A stretch of DNA of 64,000 nucleotides, from assembly GCF_036898095.1 (NCBI RefSeq), contig NC_090741.1, positions 20,849,601 to 20,913,600 of the forward strand, read 5' to 3'. Made by a program: the position numbers and the translations under genes. The notes beneath the pieces are model-generated. The model did not search any database. It was not told the origin of the DNA and saw only the letters and a list, made by a program, of their open reading frames with translations. The stretch is from Palaemon carinicauda (lineage: Eukaryota > Arthropoda > Malacostraca > Decapoda > Palaemonidae). Each line of letters starts with the position of its first letter. The first letter of the stretch is position 1. Of this stretch, positions 23,792 to 35,400 are shown in pieces.

Positions 23792-23795
<4 letters not shown>
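23640..23795 (+). mobile_element. tRNA-derived SINE family 1, plus copy
   Basis: Head: TGGCTTAGTCACTGTCTATA with B box GGTTCGATTCC (about 23672-23682). Body: TTTCGCCTGGGGCTCTGATC. Tail: CAGACATTACTGTATC and TATGGCTTATTTGAATA running into (TA)n. It is the same family as the head-to-head pair at 6158-6377, and every copy ends in a TA microsatellite. Confidence 0.83.

Positions 23796-23796
<1 letters not shown>

Positions 23797-23853
<57 letters not shown>
23797..23853. repeat. (TA)n microsatellite
   Basis: TA repeats between a SINE tail and a LINE 3' end. Confidence 0.97.
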
Positions 23854-23854
<1 letters not shown>

Positions 23855-23859
<5 letters not shown>

Positions 23860-26037
23860 CATCATCTCCTACGCCTGCATTAGAGATCATAGTTCTTTTA
23901 CATTTAAATGATTTCACCTCATTAATCCTTTCTCTTTCCAAGGATATTTTATCTTCAACTACATATTTAGTTCTCATTATCTCTTTATATCTCATACTTA
24001 GCTTGAGCCCAACCTCATGTGATATTTCATGCATCTGGTAAGCAAGCTTTACAAATCCTGTGGTGTTCTTCTGATAAGGAGAGCCTCATCAGCAAACTAG
24101 AGTCCAGCTAATTTCCTATTACCAATCCGTTCCAATCCTTCTGCACCATCCCCAACGGTTCTGTGCATTACAAAGTCCATGAGGAGGACAAACAGCATAG
24201 ATGACAACATATTCCCTTGAAGTACTCCACTGTTCAATGGAAATTTATCTGATAGGACTCCACTAACATTAACTTTGCACTTGTTATGCTCATGAACACT
24301 TAATCAAATATACATATTTATAAGGAACTCCATAATAATGCAGGACTCTCCACAAAATTGTCCACAAATGACATCAAAGTGGATTCTTATATTGTACACA
24401 TTGCTGTACATGTCTTAAAATGAATATTTGGTTAGTAGAACTTCTACCTTTCCTAAATCCTGCTTCTTCATCTCTCAGCTTCTCATCAATGTTTCTTAGT
24501 AGTTTCTTTAGAATGAGCATATTATATATTCTGATGACAACTGACGTGAGTTTGATGCCTGTAATTATTGCAGTCAGTTAGATTTCCCCTTTTTTTTGCC
24601 ATTTTACCAACACTCCTAACTCATGTACATTAGGTTTTGCCCTTTCATGCCACATTCAACGAAATAATCTCGTAAGTATTCTGGGAGTCAATTCATTTTC
24701 GATCAATAGCATCTCAGCAGATATTCCATCATAACCAGGGGCTTTCCATCTCTTAACATTTTTAAGGATAGCTTCGACTTCAAACACACTGAATTCATTC
24801 ATGGGCACATGGAAGTCTTCCTTAGGTTCAGGTATATCAGTCAAATTATTCCCTCCATGTCTCCTATTCATGACCTCGCTAAAGTGTTATCCAACGTTAC
24901 CTTTCTTCATCTTCATTTGTTATAAGAGATCTGTCTCTCGTTTTGATGGGTATGTGCTTCCTTTTCTTTGCCCCAGTAGAGATTTCATTAATAATTCTAT
25001 GAGGAATTATTATTACACCATAGCTACTCCGTGAATTCATAGCTTTGTCAGTTTCACCTGATTTACTGTCTAAATATTCTCTCCAGTTAATCCAGGCTTT
25101 TCTTTTGACTTCACTATCAATACTGGAATACTTAGCATGTTATACCTTGTAATTTTCCTTATATCCTGGAAAATTTTCACCAATCCACTTTTCGTCTTTG
25201 TCTCATTTTCATAGTATCACAAGTATCATTTAATATCCATGGTTTTCTCCTTGTAACTGCATATCTCAAAACTTCACTGCCAACTGACTGATATATGTTC
25301 CTAATATTACATTATTCTTCATTTATTGTCTGCTCTTCGTCTCCTGAATTCTCTAAAACTACAAATCGATTCCTACATTTAATTGCAAATGTTTTTGTGC
25401 TCATCTTCTAAAAGCTTATTTGTACCAAACCTAAATATTCTATTTACATATCTGTCGAGTGATTTCACTTTTAATTTCAGTGTGGCAATGGTGAGCTGGT
25501 GACTACTAACAATATCTGCACCTCAATAGCTTTTCACATTTCTCAGAGTCCTCCTTCTCTCTTTATTAATGGCTATGAAATGTATTTGATTTTTGTAATT
25601 ACCACATGGTGAAGTCCATTTATATTTGAGGGTGTCCTTGTGCTGGAAAAGAGTACCTCCAAATAACAAGACTGTTTTCTGAACAAAAACTTATGAAAAG
25701 TGCTCCATTTTCATTTACAGCTTCGCCAAGACCCTGAACACCTATCAAATTCTTGATACCTAGATTATTCCTTTCAAACTTTAGCATTGAAGTCGGCAAT
25801 CATAATTTTCATATTTCTCTCTAAGATCGTATCTATTACACTTTACCGTTCTTCATAGTATTCATCTTTCCTTTCTTCATGGGAATTATTTGTTGGTGTA
25901 TAGCAAACTATAATACTGATATTGCACAGCTTTGATTTAAACTTTGCAAGTAACAATCTACTATTTACGGCTCTCCATTCCATTAATGCTTTTTTTTTTC
26001 CTTGATGTTATCATCATTCCTACCTCTTTCGTTCTTA

Positions 26038-26102
<65 letters not shown>

Positions 26103-26570
26103 CCTTGGTCAACAATCTATTTACCAAACTCTTTCCAACGTTTTTCAATTAGAGCCAAGATATTCAGCTTTATTTCGTAAATTCATTCTCCTCTTGCTGT
26201 AACTTCGAAATCTGATTCATGATTCTTTTATTCCAATTACCAATTTTCAATTTTTCTTCAGTATTTATAAACCAGAAGAATCTTAGCACCCCGCTATGCT
26301 CGAGACTGGGAGCCATTCGGTCATTCTCGCTTTCCTTAGACTGACTAAATCCATAGAGGATTCATTGGCAAAATTCATCAAAGGATAGCCAGTTCCTTGT
26401 GATGTGCAGTGAATTCTAACTAAGGCAAGTCACTCCGACCACTCCATACTAATTCCAGTACGATCCTCCGCCTGGCATCAGGAGTAGAAGCCGAAGAGAC
26501 ACCTTGTCTATCTATTTAAACCCAATCTGTAACCCTGCTGCCAGTGACTTCGTGGAGATTTAGGGGGCCA
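23855..26570 (-). pseudogene. RTE-like LINE remnant 3 (endonuclease plus RT)
   Basis: On the minus strand, 5' to 3': an endonuclease N-terminal segment KIGNWNKRIMNQISKLQQEE (about 26260-26190); further endonuclease remnants near 25950-25700; RT entry EVEAILKNVKRWKAPGYDGI (about 24800-24730); a catalytic box decayed to FADEALLI (about 24095-24070); and a C-terminal end with GLKLSMRYKEIMRTKY that stops at a short GATGATGATG tail near 23855. Multiple stops and shifts. A (TA)n tract lies inside the endonuclease region at 26040-26101. It is the closest relative of remnant 4. Confidence 0.82.
26040..26101. repeat. (TA)n tract inside LINE remnant 3
   Basis: About 30 TA units with one GTA variant. 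Confidence 0.97.
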
Positions 26571-26659
26571 TTTCTTCCACACCCAAAGTTCTAGTTACTC
26601 CACCAAGTTGCTCATCCGCTTCTGTAACTGTTGGCAAACATGGCTTGCTATGGTATACC

Positions 26660-26666
26660 GCGTATA

Positions 26667-26743
<77 letters not shown>
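26660..26743. repeat. (TA)n(CA)n(TA)n microsatellite
   Basis: Three adjoining dinucleotide blocks. Confidence 0.97.
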
Positions 26744-27435
26744 TAGAAATAAATAAATACCTGTTTTGAAGTTTTAGATATATGTCTTGAAAATATATAC
26801 ATTTTCCTAATGTATTTTTGATACCTTGATTCCAAATATCGTTTCAACTGCCAAATTCTCACTCCGATAACTTGGATAATCTTAGGAAGAAAATAATGAC
26901 GAATGGCTCACTGACAAAAAAAATCCTTGAATGGGTCAGGATAATTTTTTCTTGTCATATAATTGTTGTTAATGATAAATGCAATGGTCTCTGGTGTGTA
27001 CATGGTGTCATTAGATTCATCTCCTCTAACGTAAACTGAAATATATACTATTTTTTTTTTCAGAAGAAATAGCTTTCCTTCTTTGCTAAAGGTTAAGCCT
27101 TTTCTTGTATGTTCGTCTTGAGTTATGGACAGAAGCAGCACAGTAGGTCCTAAAGCGTCAGAAAAAAAAAAAAAACCATAAAGATGCATTTCTGGAAAAG
27201 GAAAAATTCTACTGGAAAGAAGCAAACTTGTCCGAACGTGATGGCACTTGTAACGTTGAATGAAAAAATGTGTGGAATAGACATATCACAAATATTTTCT
27301 TTTTCTGTTTTGCACAATTTTCTTTTCCTTTCTTTATAAGTTATTTCTGGCACCTGTAGCCAGTGCTTAGCTAAGCTGTATTTTCATTGCATTAAAGAAA
27401 AACTGTTAAATCTGAGTATTAAAGAAACAGCGAAA
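26744..27435. other. No gene seen
   Basis: Minus-strand frames of 105 and 67 codons are present but have no recognisable domain and contain homopolymer-encoded Phe/Lys runs. I treat them as chance. Confidence 0.5.
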
Positions 27436-27439
27436 ATAA

Positions 27440-27443
27440 TGTA

Positions 27444-27474
<31 letters not shown>

Positions 27475-27477
27475 CAT

Positions 27478-27524
<47 letters not shown>

Positions 27525-28100
27525 TCATCATCATCAAAGCTAACAACCCGGTTATAAGAGCAGAATGCTATAAGTCCAAAGGTTCTAGAATGAAAAGTAG
27601 CCCAGTTAAGAAAAGGCAATAAGAAAATAGCAAATAAAGTATATATAAGTAAAGAAAAAAATTATAAAATATTTCAAGTTTAGTAACAACATTAAAATTG
27701 ACTTGTCATATATACAGTAGAATGAAACTTATGTCAACCTCTTCAACATAGAAACCTTTGATGAGAGTTTGACTTCGGAAGTTCCACCGATTTAACAGCC
27801 AAATCAGGAAGAGTATTCCACAATCTGCTCACAGCCGGGATTAAACTTCTAGAATACTCTGCAGTGTTGAACCTTATGAAGGAGAATGCAAGACTGATAG
27901 GCTCCTTTCACTGTTCACACTTGCCCGCACTTATACCAGGAACAGGATCGGACACGGATGAGGAATGAACCATTTACACACCGCACCGCACCGCACCGCA
28001 CAAGAGCTATAGAGTTTTGAAGACATGTACAAACGAAGACATTTATCATATCTTTATCTATTGATTGAAGATTGGCTCTAAAAGAAAAAAAAATGTGGCT
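27440..28100 (-). pseudogene. (TAA)n-tailed LINE, 3' end fragment
   Basis: On the minus strand the fragment ends with AACCGGGTTGTTAGC-like sequence and a (CTA)n(TAA)n tail (27444-27535 on plus). Upstream, 27740-27910 matches the C-terminal coding region of the LINE at 50986-52124 (TTAGGAAGA..TTCCACAA, GCTGGAATAAAACTTCTAGA and neighbours, with substitutions). It contains a small CCGCA pentamer run at 27980-28001. Severely mutated. Confidence 0.75.
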
Positions 28101-28487
28101 CTGCAATCCTCAGCTCTGAGCTATGTACTTGGGATTTGTATGACTGGTAGGTCTCAATATTGTATGTGCAACCAAAACGTCAATAATAAGTTGGAAGCTT
28201 GTTAAAACATGATCATAATAATGCTAACGATAATGGCAATGACAATATGGAAAAAATTAGGATGTTTGTCTTGTCTATTTTATTTAATGCCACTAAGTCA
28301 GTTATCAAAAAGATAAACATTAATGGTTGCATTATATGACAGCCGTTTGATATAAATTCGTAAAGGTATTAAGAAACGTTAGGAAATATCTAAAAGAAGT
28401 TTAATTGGAATATATATATATATATAAACTTTCTGACCTTCAGTCTGTAAGCTGCTGCTTTTCCAGGCCTTTGTTTTTCAATCACGC
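28101..28487. other. No gene seen
   Basis: Short (TA)n at about 28410-28426. The left boundary of the neighbouring piggyBac-type element should lie here, but I could not fix a TTAA. Confidence 0.4.
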
Positions 28488-28876
28488 GGGGTGCATATCA
28501 CCCCACGAAAAAAATAAACATTGGCAACTCTGTGCTGGTAGCCACGAGTAGATCAGCGTTCCTTGCTGGGTTAGTCTCAAGGTTGCCCTAGGAGGGGGTG
28601 CACGTGTGTGTCTGGTGGTGTTTTTGTTGTTGTTGTTATTCTTGTTTTCGGTGCAGCACACCCCACATTAGTGTTCAGTACTATATGTCATGGGGTGACC
28701 CACACCCCACATATGTGTTTTAAGGTGTACATGGGGTGTATAACACCCCACTTTATGATATACTGGGGTGTATACCACCCCAGGTCTGTGTTATATGTCA
28801 GGCTACTGGGGTCCATCCCAGTTTTGTACTATATTGCTTATCCCAATTCCCTTAGTAAGTGTTAAAATTTTTGTTG

Positions 28877-28878
<2 letters not shown>

Positions 28879-28946
<68 letters not shown>

Positions 28947-28970
28947 TAATAATAATAATAATAATAATTA
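28879..28970. repeat. (CTA)n(TAA)n microsatellite
   Basis: Trinucleotide tract inside the piggyBac left end. Confidence 0.97.
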
Positions 28971-28971
28971 A

Positions 28972-29311
28972 TTACATTTCTTTCCAGGCATAAATAAATG
29001 TGTTTCAGGTTCTATTTACAATAAAACAAACAGACAATAAAATCAGTGGAATTCTAAAATAAAAGTGATGTATGACAGTGATTATGATAATTATTTACAT
29101 TTCTTTCCAGGCATAAATAAATGTGTTTCAGGTTCTATTTACAATAAAACAAACAGACAATAAAATCAGTGGAATTCTAAAATAAAAGTGATGTATGACG
29201 TGATTATGATAATTATTTACATTTCTTTCCAGGCATAAATGAATAAGTTTCAGGTTCTATTTACAATAAAACAAACAGACAATAAAATAAGTGGAAGTCT
29301 AAAATAAAAGT
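28972..29311 (+). repeat. Three tandem ~123-bp units before the piggyBac start codon
   Basis: Units start at 28972, 29095 and 29217, each with TTACATTTCTTTCCAGGCAT. Units 1 and 2 end in a 23-25 bp block nearly identical to coding sequence at 29517-29541. Unit 3 instead runs into the normal leader before the ATG at 29330. Confidence 0.93.
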
Positions 29312-29329
29312 GTCCCAAAAACAGTGAAA

Positions 29330-31480
29330 ATGTCAAAGAAAAAAACATTAACAGATGATGAGTTAGAACATATGATGAATGCGACTGGTGCCTTGTCAAA
29401 CTTAGATGAAGATGAGGAGGCAGTTGATAATGAAGGACTTGGAACCAACATACATGATGATGAAATGACCGCTAGTGATGAGGAGGTGGAGGATCAGGAT
29501 CAGATAGAACTAGAGTTGATGTATGACAGTGATTATGATAAGGATTATGTCCCGTCATGTAGTGATAGTGAGTCCAGTGACAACGTTGAAGGGTCAGAGG
29601 ATGCTGAAAAAAGACTGAAGAAAAAGAAGGAAACTACCAGAAAAACACGTAGCACATCGACCCCAAAGAAAAAAAACCCGTATTGCTGGACCAAACCCTG
29701 GACTCTATCCAGTTGATAGTACCTCTTCCACCTTAGTTGATATACCTTCTCCTTCTTCCCCTATAGCTGGACCTAGTAATGATGTGTCTATTGCAGCCAA
29801 CTCTTCTTCTGCTGCCCCTTCCACTCCTGCAGCCAGTGGTCGTGGGAGACGTAGGAGACAAGCTGAAGTTGATGTTCCAGTTCCACCTATAGTATCGTTT
29901 GATACTGCTACTTTGGATGCAAAGCATGGGTTCAGATGGTGTACCCGTCCGCAGTCAAGTACCAATCGTGCAGCAAGAAACATTGTTGCCGGTAGACCCG
30001 GACCAAATGCTGAAGCACAAGCTTGTCACTCCCCAGAGGATTGCTTTAACTTATTCCTTGACGATTCATTTCTGGATATAGTCTGTCAGTGGACAAACAA
30101 GAGGATGGAGATTGTAGCCAGTAAGTACAAGAAGAAAACATCAACACATAAAAATGTGGAATGGGAGGAGCTAAGAGCATTCATTGGGGTGCTAATATTT
30201 TCGGGATGCCAAAAGGATAGCCATATGTCAACCTGTAACATGTGGTCTGTTGACATCGGTGCGGCACTTTACCGTGCTGCTATGTCGCAGGCTCGTTATT
30301 TGAATTTATACTTGGCTGTTTACGCTTTGATGACCCACAGACAAGAGAGATGAGAAGAGAAACTGACAGATTTGCACCTATCCGGGAACTATTTGATAAA
30401 CTTATGGAGAATTGTGAAAGGCACTATACACCCAGTGAGAATCTGTGTGTTGATGAACAGTTGGTAGGATTTCGTGGAAAATGTTAATTCAGGATGTATA
30501 TCCCAAGTAAGCCAGCCAAGTATGGCATAAAGTTGGTTAACATAAATGATTGCAAGAGTAAATACCTGCTAGGAAGTATCCCGTACCTCGGAAAGGATAA
30601 TATACGGCCCTCAGCTGGAGTAGGACTGGGCCATTATTATACTAAGGAGCTCACAAAGCCATACCACATGACAAACAGAAATGTGACCACAGATAATTGG
30701 TTCACCTCCGTAGGACTTGTCGCTGATCTTCTGCAAAACTGTGGAATGACCTTGGTTGGAACGGTGAAGGCAAACAAGCGAGAACTACCAGAAAAGATAA
30801 AGACCAAAGATAATCGTGAACCTGGATCAAGTGCCTTTCTCTTCACAAAGGAGATGACCCTGGTTTCATATGTGCCTCCAGTAGGAAAGACGGCTAAGAA
30901 GTTAGTCCTCTTGCTCTCATCTATGCATAGCCAGCCAGTCCTGCAAGAGAACGGAAAACCTGAGATTATAGAATTTTATAACCGCACCAAAGGAGGAGTA
31001 GATGCATTTGATGGGATGTGTGCCCTGTACTCTTGCAACAGGAAAACTAAAAGATGGCCACTTTGTATCTTTTACTGGATAGTGAATGCTGCTATTATCA
31101 ATGCAAAGGTACTGTACACAGCACACCTAGAGACGACAGGAGTTACCAAGTTTCCAGAACGCCGTCGCTTCATGCTACGTCTTGCAAGATCATTCATACG
31201 GCCATGGGCTGAGAAGAGGTTGTCGAGTGCCACTCTCCCACAGAACCTAAGAACATTGATAACTACTGTCTGCAATACTTCATCAGTAGTCAACACACAG
31301 TAATCAACTGGCCAAGTACTTGCCCAATGTAACTACCCTCAGGTACGCTGTGCTGAGTGCCCCCGCTCTCAAGACCGGAAGACATGCATCAGATGCCTGA
31401 AATGTCAACGACCTGTGTGCAAATCCCACTTGTACCCTACATGTACAAGCTGTCTTGAGCTTGTGGTAAATAATTACCCG
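29330..31480 (+). pseudogene. piggyBac-type transposase A, disrupted
   Basis: DDD-type cut-and-paste transposase. The ATG at 29330 opens an acidic N-terminus (DDEMTASDEEVEDQDQ..YDSDYDKDYVPSCSDSESSD). The frame shifts in the A-run near 29670 and continues through a Ser/Pro/Ala-rich linker to FRWCTRPQS. It shifts again near 30335 (RFDDPQTREMRRETDRFAPI). The first catalytic Asp is in LCVDEQLVGFRGKC, followed by a TAA at 30486-30488. The second is in VTTDNWFTSVGLVADLL and the third in TKGGVDAFDGMC. After a TAA at 31301-31303 the same frame runs into a C-terminal Cys-rich domain (CAEC..CIRCLKCQRPVCKSH..CTSC), as in piggyBac proteins. It differs in sequence from the two other piggyBac lineages here. 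Confidence 0.92.
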
Positions 31481-31497
31481 TATTTCATTTGTGGCCA

Positions 31498-31500
<3 letters not shown>

Positions 31501-31531
<31 letters not shown>
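31501..31531. repeat. (TA)n microsatellite
   Basis: About 15 TA units just after the transposase. Confidence 0.97.
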
Positions 31532-32098
31532 CAAAAAACAATCTGGTAGATCAAATACGTACACAGGCTTGGTATATAACATGATATATCATCACACATC
31601 TTTAATACACCCTCTAAACATCAATTACTAAGTATTTAGTAAGTTTTCAGAGGAGTAACGAGTGATAAGATCTAAATATCATAATTTTACTGTGCTAAAT
31701 TTTGACCCTTTTATGTCTCTCCATATTACAGTGAGATGTGGTGCTAGAATGCTGAGGGCTGCTGAGGGGATGGAAGAAGGATTCATTTCACCATGGCAGG
31801 AAGCCCGTTTCTCTAAAGAAATTTTTTTTTTATATACATTTTTTTTTCGGGAAAAAATTGAAAATTCAAAGTTTTATTTTTATTAATTTTATCACAAGAA
31901 ATTTTTTTTTTCAATTTAGTTCACATATCAAAAGAAAGCTGAATAAGTCTAGTTTGTGTTTCATATTTCAAAAATAAGATTGCATGAAAGGAAAACTGAG
32001 TTTTATTGATCCAAAGATTGGGGTTCGCTACACCCCAGGTTTGTGCTTGTGTTTCTCTAAAGGATGGTTTTTGTTCTCGGGTTAAGGAATCTCTGGTT

Positions 32099-32147
32099 TA
32101 TCGATAGCAATAATCAACTAGTCTCATACAGACACACACACACACAT

Positions 32148-32187
<40 letters not shown>

Positions 32188-32189
32188 GT

Positions 32190-32221
<32 letters not shown>

Positions 32222-32288
32222 GTATGTATATATATATATATATATATTTAATTTATTTATATATGTATATATATATGCATATATATAT

Positions 32289-32324
<36 letters not shown>

Positions 32325-32368
32325 GTGTGTGTCTGTGTCTGTATGAGACTAGTTGATTATTGCTATCG

Positions 32369-32371
<3 letters not shown>
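32099..32371. repeat. Inverted repeat with ~37-bp arms around a microsatellite
   Basis: TATCGATAGCAATAATCAAC and the next about 17 bases (32099-32135) are the reverse complement of about 32335-32371. The arms extend into (CA)n and (TG)n on the inner side. The interior is (CA)/(TA) repeats. Confidence 0.93.
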
Positions 32372-32408
<37 letters not shown>

Positions 32409-32511
32409 GTATGTATATATGTCGATATATATACAGTATATATAAATATGTATATATTGACATATGTACATATATATAATATATATATACACACATATAT
32501 GTATATATATG

Positions 32512-32597
<86 letters not shown>
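32131..32597. repeat. Compound (CA)n(TA)n(GA)n microsatellite
   Basis: About 470 bp of mixed dinucleotide repeats ending in about 24 GA units. Confidence 0.97.
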
Positions 32598-32599
<2 letters not shown>

Positions 32600-33406
32600 A
32601 CGCATTTTACGTTCCGCGTTCTTTAATTATCTTTATTGAGAAAAGTTCACTGTAACAAGGTTTTCGTAAGTAATAACATCTTGCACAGTAAGCTATATCT
32701 TCGAAGTATATATAATGTGTTGACTTCATAGCTATATGAAAAACAGTTCAGAAGAATGTAAAGAAAAAAAAATAACATAAAGACAACTATGAATAAAGTG
32801 AACTAAATAATTAGGCTACTATTCTTTAAAAACAAAACTTTAAAAAACATGAATTTTACCTCAAGATAGCCTAGTAGTTATTTCAAACTTTGGATTTTGA
32901 ATACATCAGTTGTTTCTTTCATTACCACAGCAGAAATGGTTCTTATTAAACTCTAAGGAATGGCTTTGATAACAGAACGTAGAGATGTACACGTTGTTTG
33001 TCTATCGCCTTTCTGTTGTACTTTACAAAGATCCAAATTAGTTGAATATACGCAAAAGTATCCTATACATGATCTTTCACTAGCTCCCACTTAAGACTGT
33101 TCTTAATTTTTCTTCATTCTCGATGATCAGTATGTGGCAACCCCTAAACGCCCCTAAACCTCGGAAGTTGTCACTAACACTATCTTCATGATGTTGGGTA
33201 GTTTCATCAATAATTTCAAGAGGACCATTTCCTTCTTTCCGTATCATGACAACTATCGAAACTCACCTACGCCTTCGAGGGCCCGCTAAAATAACTGGGC
33301 GATCCTTTAGTCTAGATGGAAACGGCCCTTAGTTTGAGAAAGATTAATATATATGCCACTCCTATTTTAGATTATCTACTATAAGGTATCTTTATTCGGA
33401 ATAATG

Positions 33407-33410
<4 letters not shown>
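32598..33410. other. No gene seen
   Basis: No coding motif on either strand and no repeat shared with the rest of the window. Confidence 0.5.

Positions 33411-33456
<46 letters not shown>
33411..33456. repeat. (CT)n microsatellite
   Basis: About 23 CT units. Confidence 0.98.
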
Positions 33457-33458
<2 letters not shown>

Positions 33459-33917
33459 ATATATGCGTTTCCTCGCGAAGTTTGAAATCATACTTGAAAG
33501 TTTGTTGATTATCTCCATCTTGGTTTCACGTATCGAAAGTTCTCATAAGTTTTCCCGACATGTCTCCCGAAAAGAAGAGATAAAACGAAAAGATTTCCAT
33601 AATATTTCAATTTTTTTTATAATATATAATTTTCTAGCTATTCCGACCTTCGAATTACGATATAGAGATACACATCCTAACATTCCTTTGTCGAAGAGTT
33701 TCTTTTTTATCAAAAACTCGTCTGTAACAAGTATTTTCTATTTTCTCATTTATCGGTTCCTTATTCATTTTAATCATGTACTTATAATAGTGTTATATTT
33801 CCTTGATATTTTTATTCTTGTTTCCGTTTCCAACTGTAGCGCCGGAGTGGTTTAAATGCTAAGGCCCCTGAGGTTTAATCTTCTACTTTTGAAGTAGTAC
33901 TGCGGCTTAGCTTTCTC
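33457..33917. other. No gene seen; 130-codon chance frame
   Basis: The frame 33463-33855 is hydrophobic and Ile/Phe-rich, as expected of AT-rich chance frames, and has no motif. A weak tRNA-like stretch at 33839-33895 (GAGTGGTTTAAATGC) lacks a B box. Confidence 0.45.
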
Positions 33918-33970
33918 TAATAATAATAATAATAATAAAAATAATAATAATAATAATAACTACGGAAAAT

Positions 33971-34016
<46 letters not shown>

Positions 34017-34147
34017 CTATATATATATATATATCTATATATATATATCTATATATATATATATATCTATATATATATATATATATATATCTATATACTG
34101 TATATATATATATATATATATATCTATATATATATATATATATATAT
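33918..34147. repeat. (TAA)n then (CA)n(TA)n microsatellites
   Basis: TAA repeats to about 33959, then CA and TA repeats from about 33971 to the edge of the solo LTR. Confidence 0.95.
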
Positions 34148-35377
34148 TGTAACGTAATTCTACCTTTTAAGTAATTACTGTAACATATTGCTCTCATCTT
34201 TTCAAAATTAAAAGTTGCTTTTATTTAATGTGCACTAGCTTGCTATCTGCGGGCTGGTAAAGAAGGTACTTAGGTTCGGTTGTTAATTCCTGCCCCTTTT
34301 CTGTTTTCCATGTTATGTTAATGGTGAGTTGGACTTCCACGTGACTGAAATGGGAGTCAAGGTGGAGGGGAGATCATTTTTATTAGTGAGGAGTCCACAT
34401 ATTGTGCTAAGAGACGCTAGTGCTCATCAGCGGTCTGATAACCGTAATCCAGGATCAATACTTCAGCAGCAGCAGTTGGTGCTAACTTGGACGACCATAG
34501 TTTGCTAGCGTTTGGCCCAGGAAGGCCTGAAAAACAGGTAGGGTTTGGTGCCACTGTTTATCCCTTAGTGAAGAGGATTGTCTTGTGCTGGGAGTTGTGT
34601 GTCCCCTCGGTTTAGGAGGGCGGTTTTGTGCTGGTGAGCGACTCCAGGGATCAGCAATAGATCAATAGCGTTCTGGACCCTGTGAGGTCTCGAAACAGGT
34701 ACTACTAAGGCTTGTCAGAGCATTCCTTGTGCCTATTATGTATCAAGTTGACTCTAAGATTTTAACTTCATGAGTACCATCGGAGGGCGAAATTTCGTTA
34801 ACATTATATGTGTTTTTTTATATATATGTGTGAGTGTATTTCTCAGTCACGAAAGGGGTTTAGGTAGGTAGGGAATATAAGTGTTCAAGTAGGCTCTAAA
34901 CTTTCTTGTTGCTTTCTCTATATTGACAAGTTCTTGTGAGATAACGAAAGTGGGTGATAGTATATGAATCTTTTGTGCCTATACCTCTTACTAGTACCCT
35001 TCTCTCTTCCAAATGTTCTCAGTGTGGTATGTTTTCCCTCAGTGTCCTGAAAGTTCTCTTTATTATTTATATAACTGAGTAATTGAAATTAGTGTGTTTT
35101 CCAAGTGATTTTCTGTTTTGTTTACATGAGCAGCCTTGCTGAGTGTTTGTTTAATAATATATATATTGTACAATAAATTTATCATTGAAGTTTCAAACTT
35201 TCTTCTTGCCCTCTTTTATTTACGATTGTTCTTGATTATTTTCTTGTTTGCCAATCTGATGTTTTGGTGTACTTCGGTAACCTGGTAAAAATAAAGCCAT
35301 AAGGCAGTTTACTTGCGGCCACCTTAAATTAAGCAACAAGGCCTAATTGGTATTTGAAGGTCGTCCCACCGGTAACA
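34148..35377. mobile_element. Candidate solo LTR (1230 bp) inside a (TA)n tract
   Basis: A non-repetitive block starts TGTAACG and ends CGGTAACA, and is bounded on both sides by TA microsatellite. It has no coding motif. It contains AATAAA motifs near 35170 and 35290, consistent with an LTR on the plus strand. TG..CA termini with short inverted TGT/ACA ends and the clean switch from and back to TA repeats suggest insertion of an LTR element into the tract, followed by loss of the interior. The target duplication cannot be told apart from TA repeat. Confidence 0.55.
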
Positions 35378-35400
35378 TATATATATATATATATATATAT

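Larger units (their letters stand above)
28488..32085 (+). mobile_element. piggyBac-type transposon A (boundaries partly inferred)
   Basis: The transposase lies at 29330-31480. Both non-coding ends carry copies of a 17-bp palindrome GGGGT-N7-ACCCC: four in the left end (28488, 28692, 28733, 28765) and one in the right end (32020). The right boundary is suggested by CTCGGG followed by TTAA at 32082-32085, since piggyBac elements insert at TTAA and usually begin CCC on the inward strand. The matching left TTAA was not found, so the left limit given is only the first palindrome. Confidence 0.65.

Noticed and set aside
27960..28003. CCGCA pentamer run as a possible functional repeat
   Set aside because: Only about four units inside a decayed LINE fragment, so ordinary slippage is enough to explain it.
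33463..33855. 130-codon plus-strand frame with hydrophobic stretches
   Set aside because: AT-driven composition, no start context or domain, directly after a (CT)n tract.
33839..33900. tRNA-like sequence GCGCCGGAGTGGTTTAAATG
   Set aside because: It resembles the 5' half of a Leu/Ser tRNA but has no matching B box or acceptor stem.
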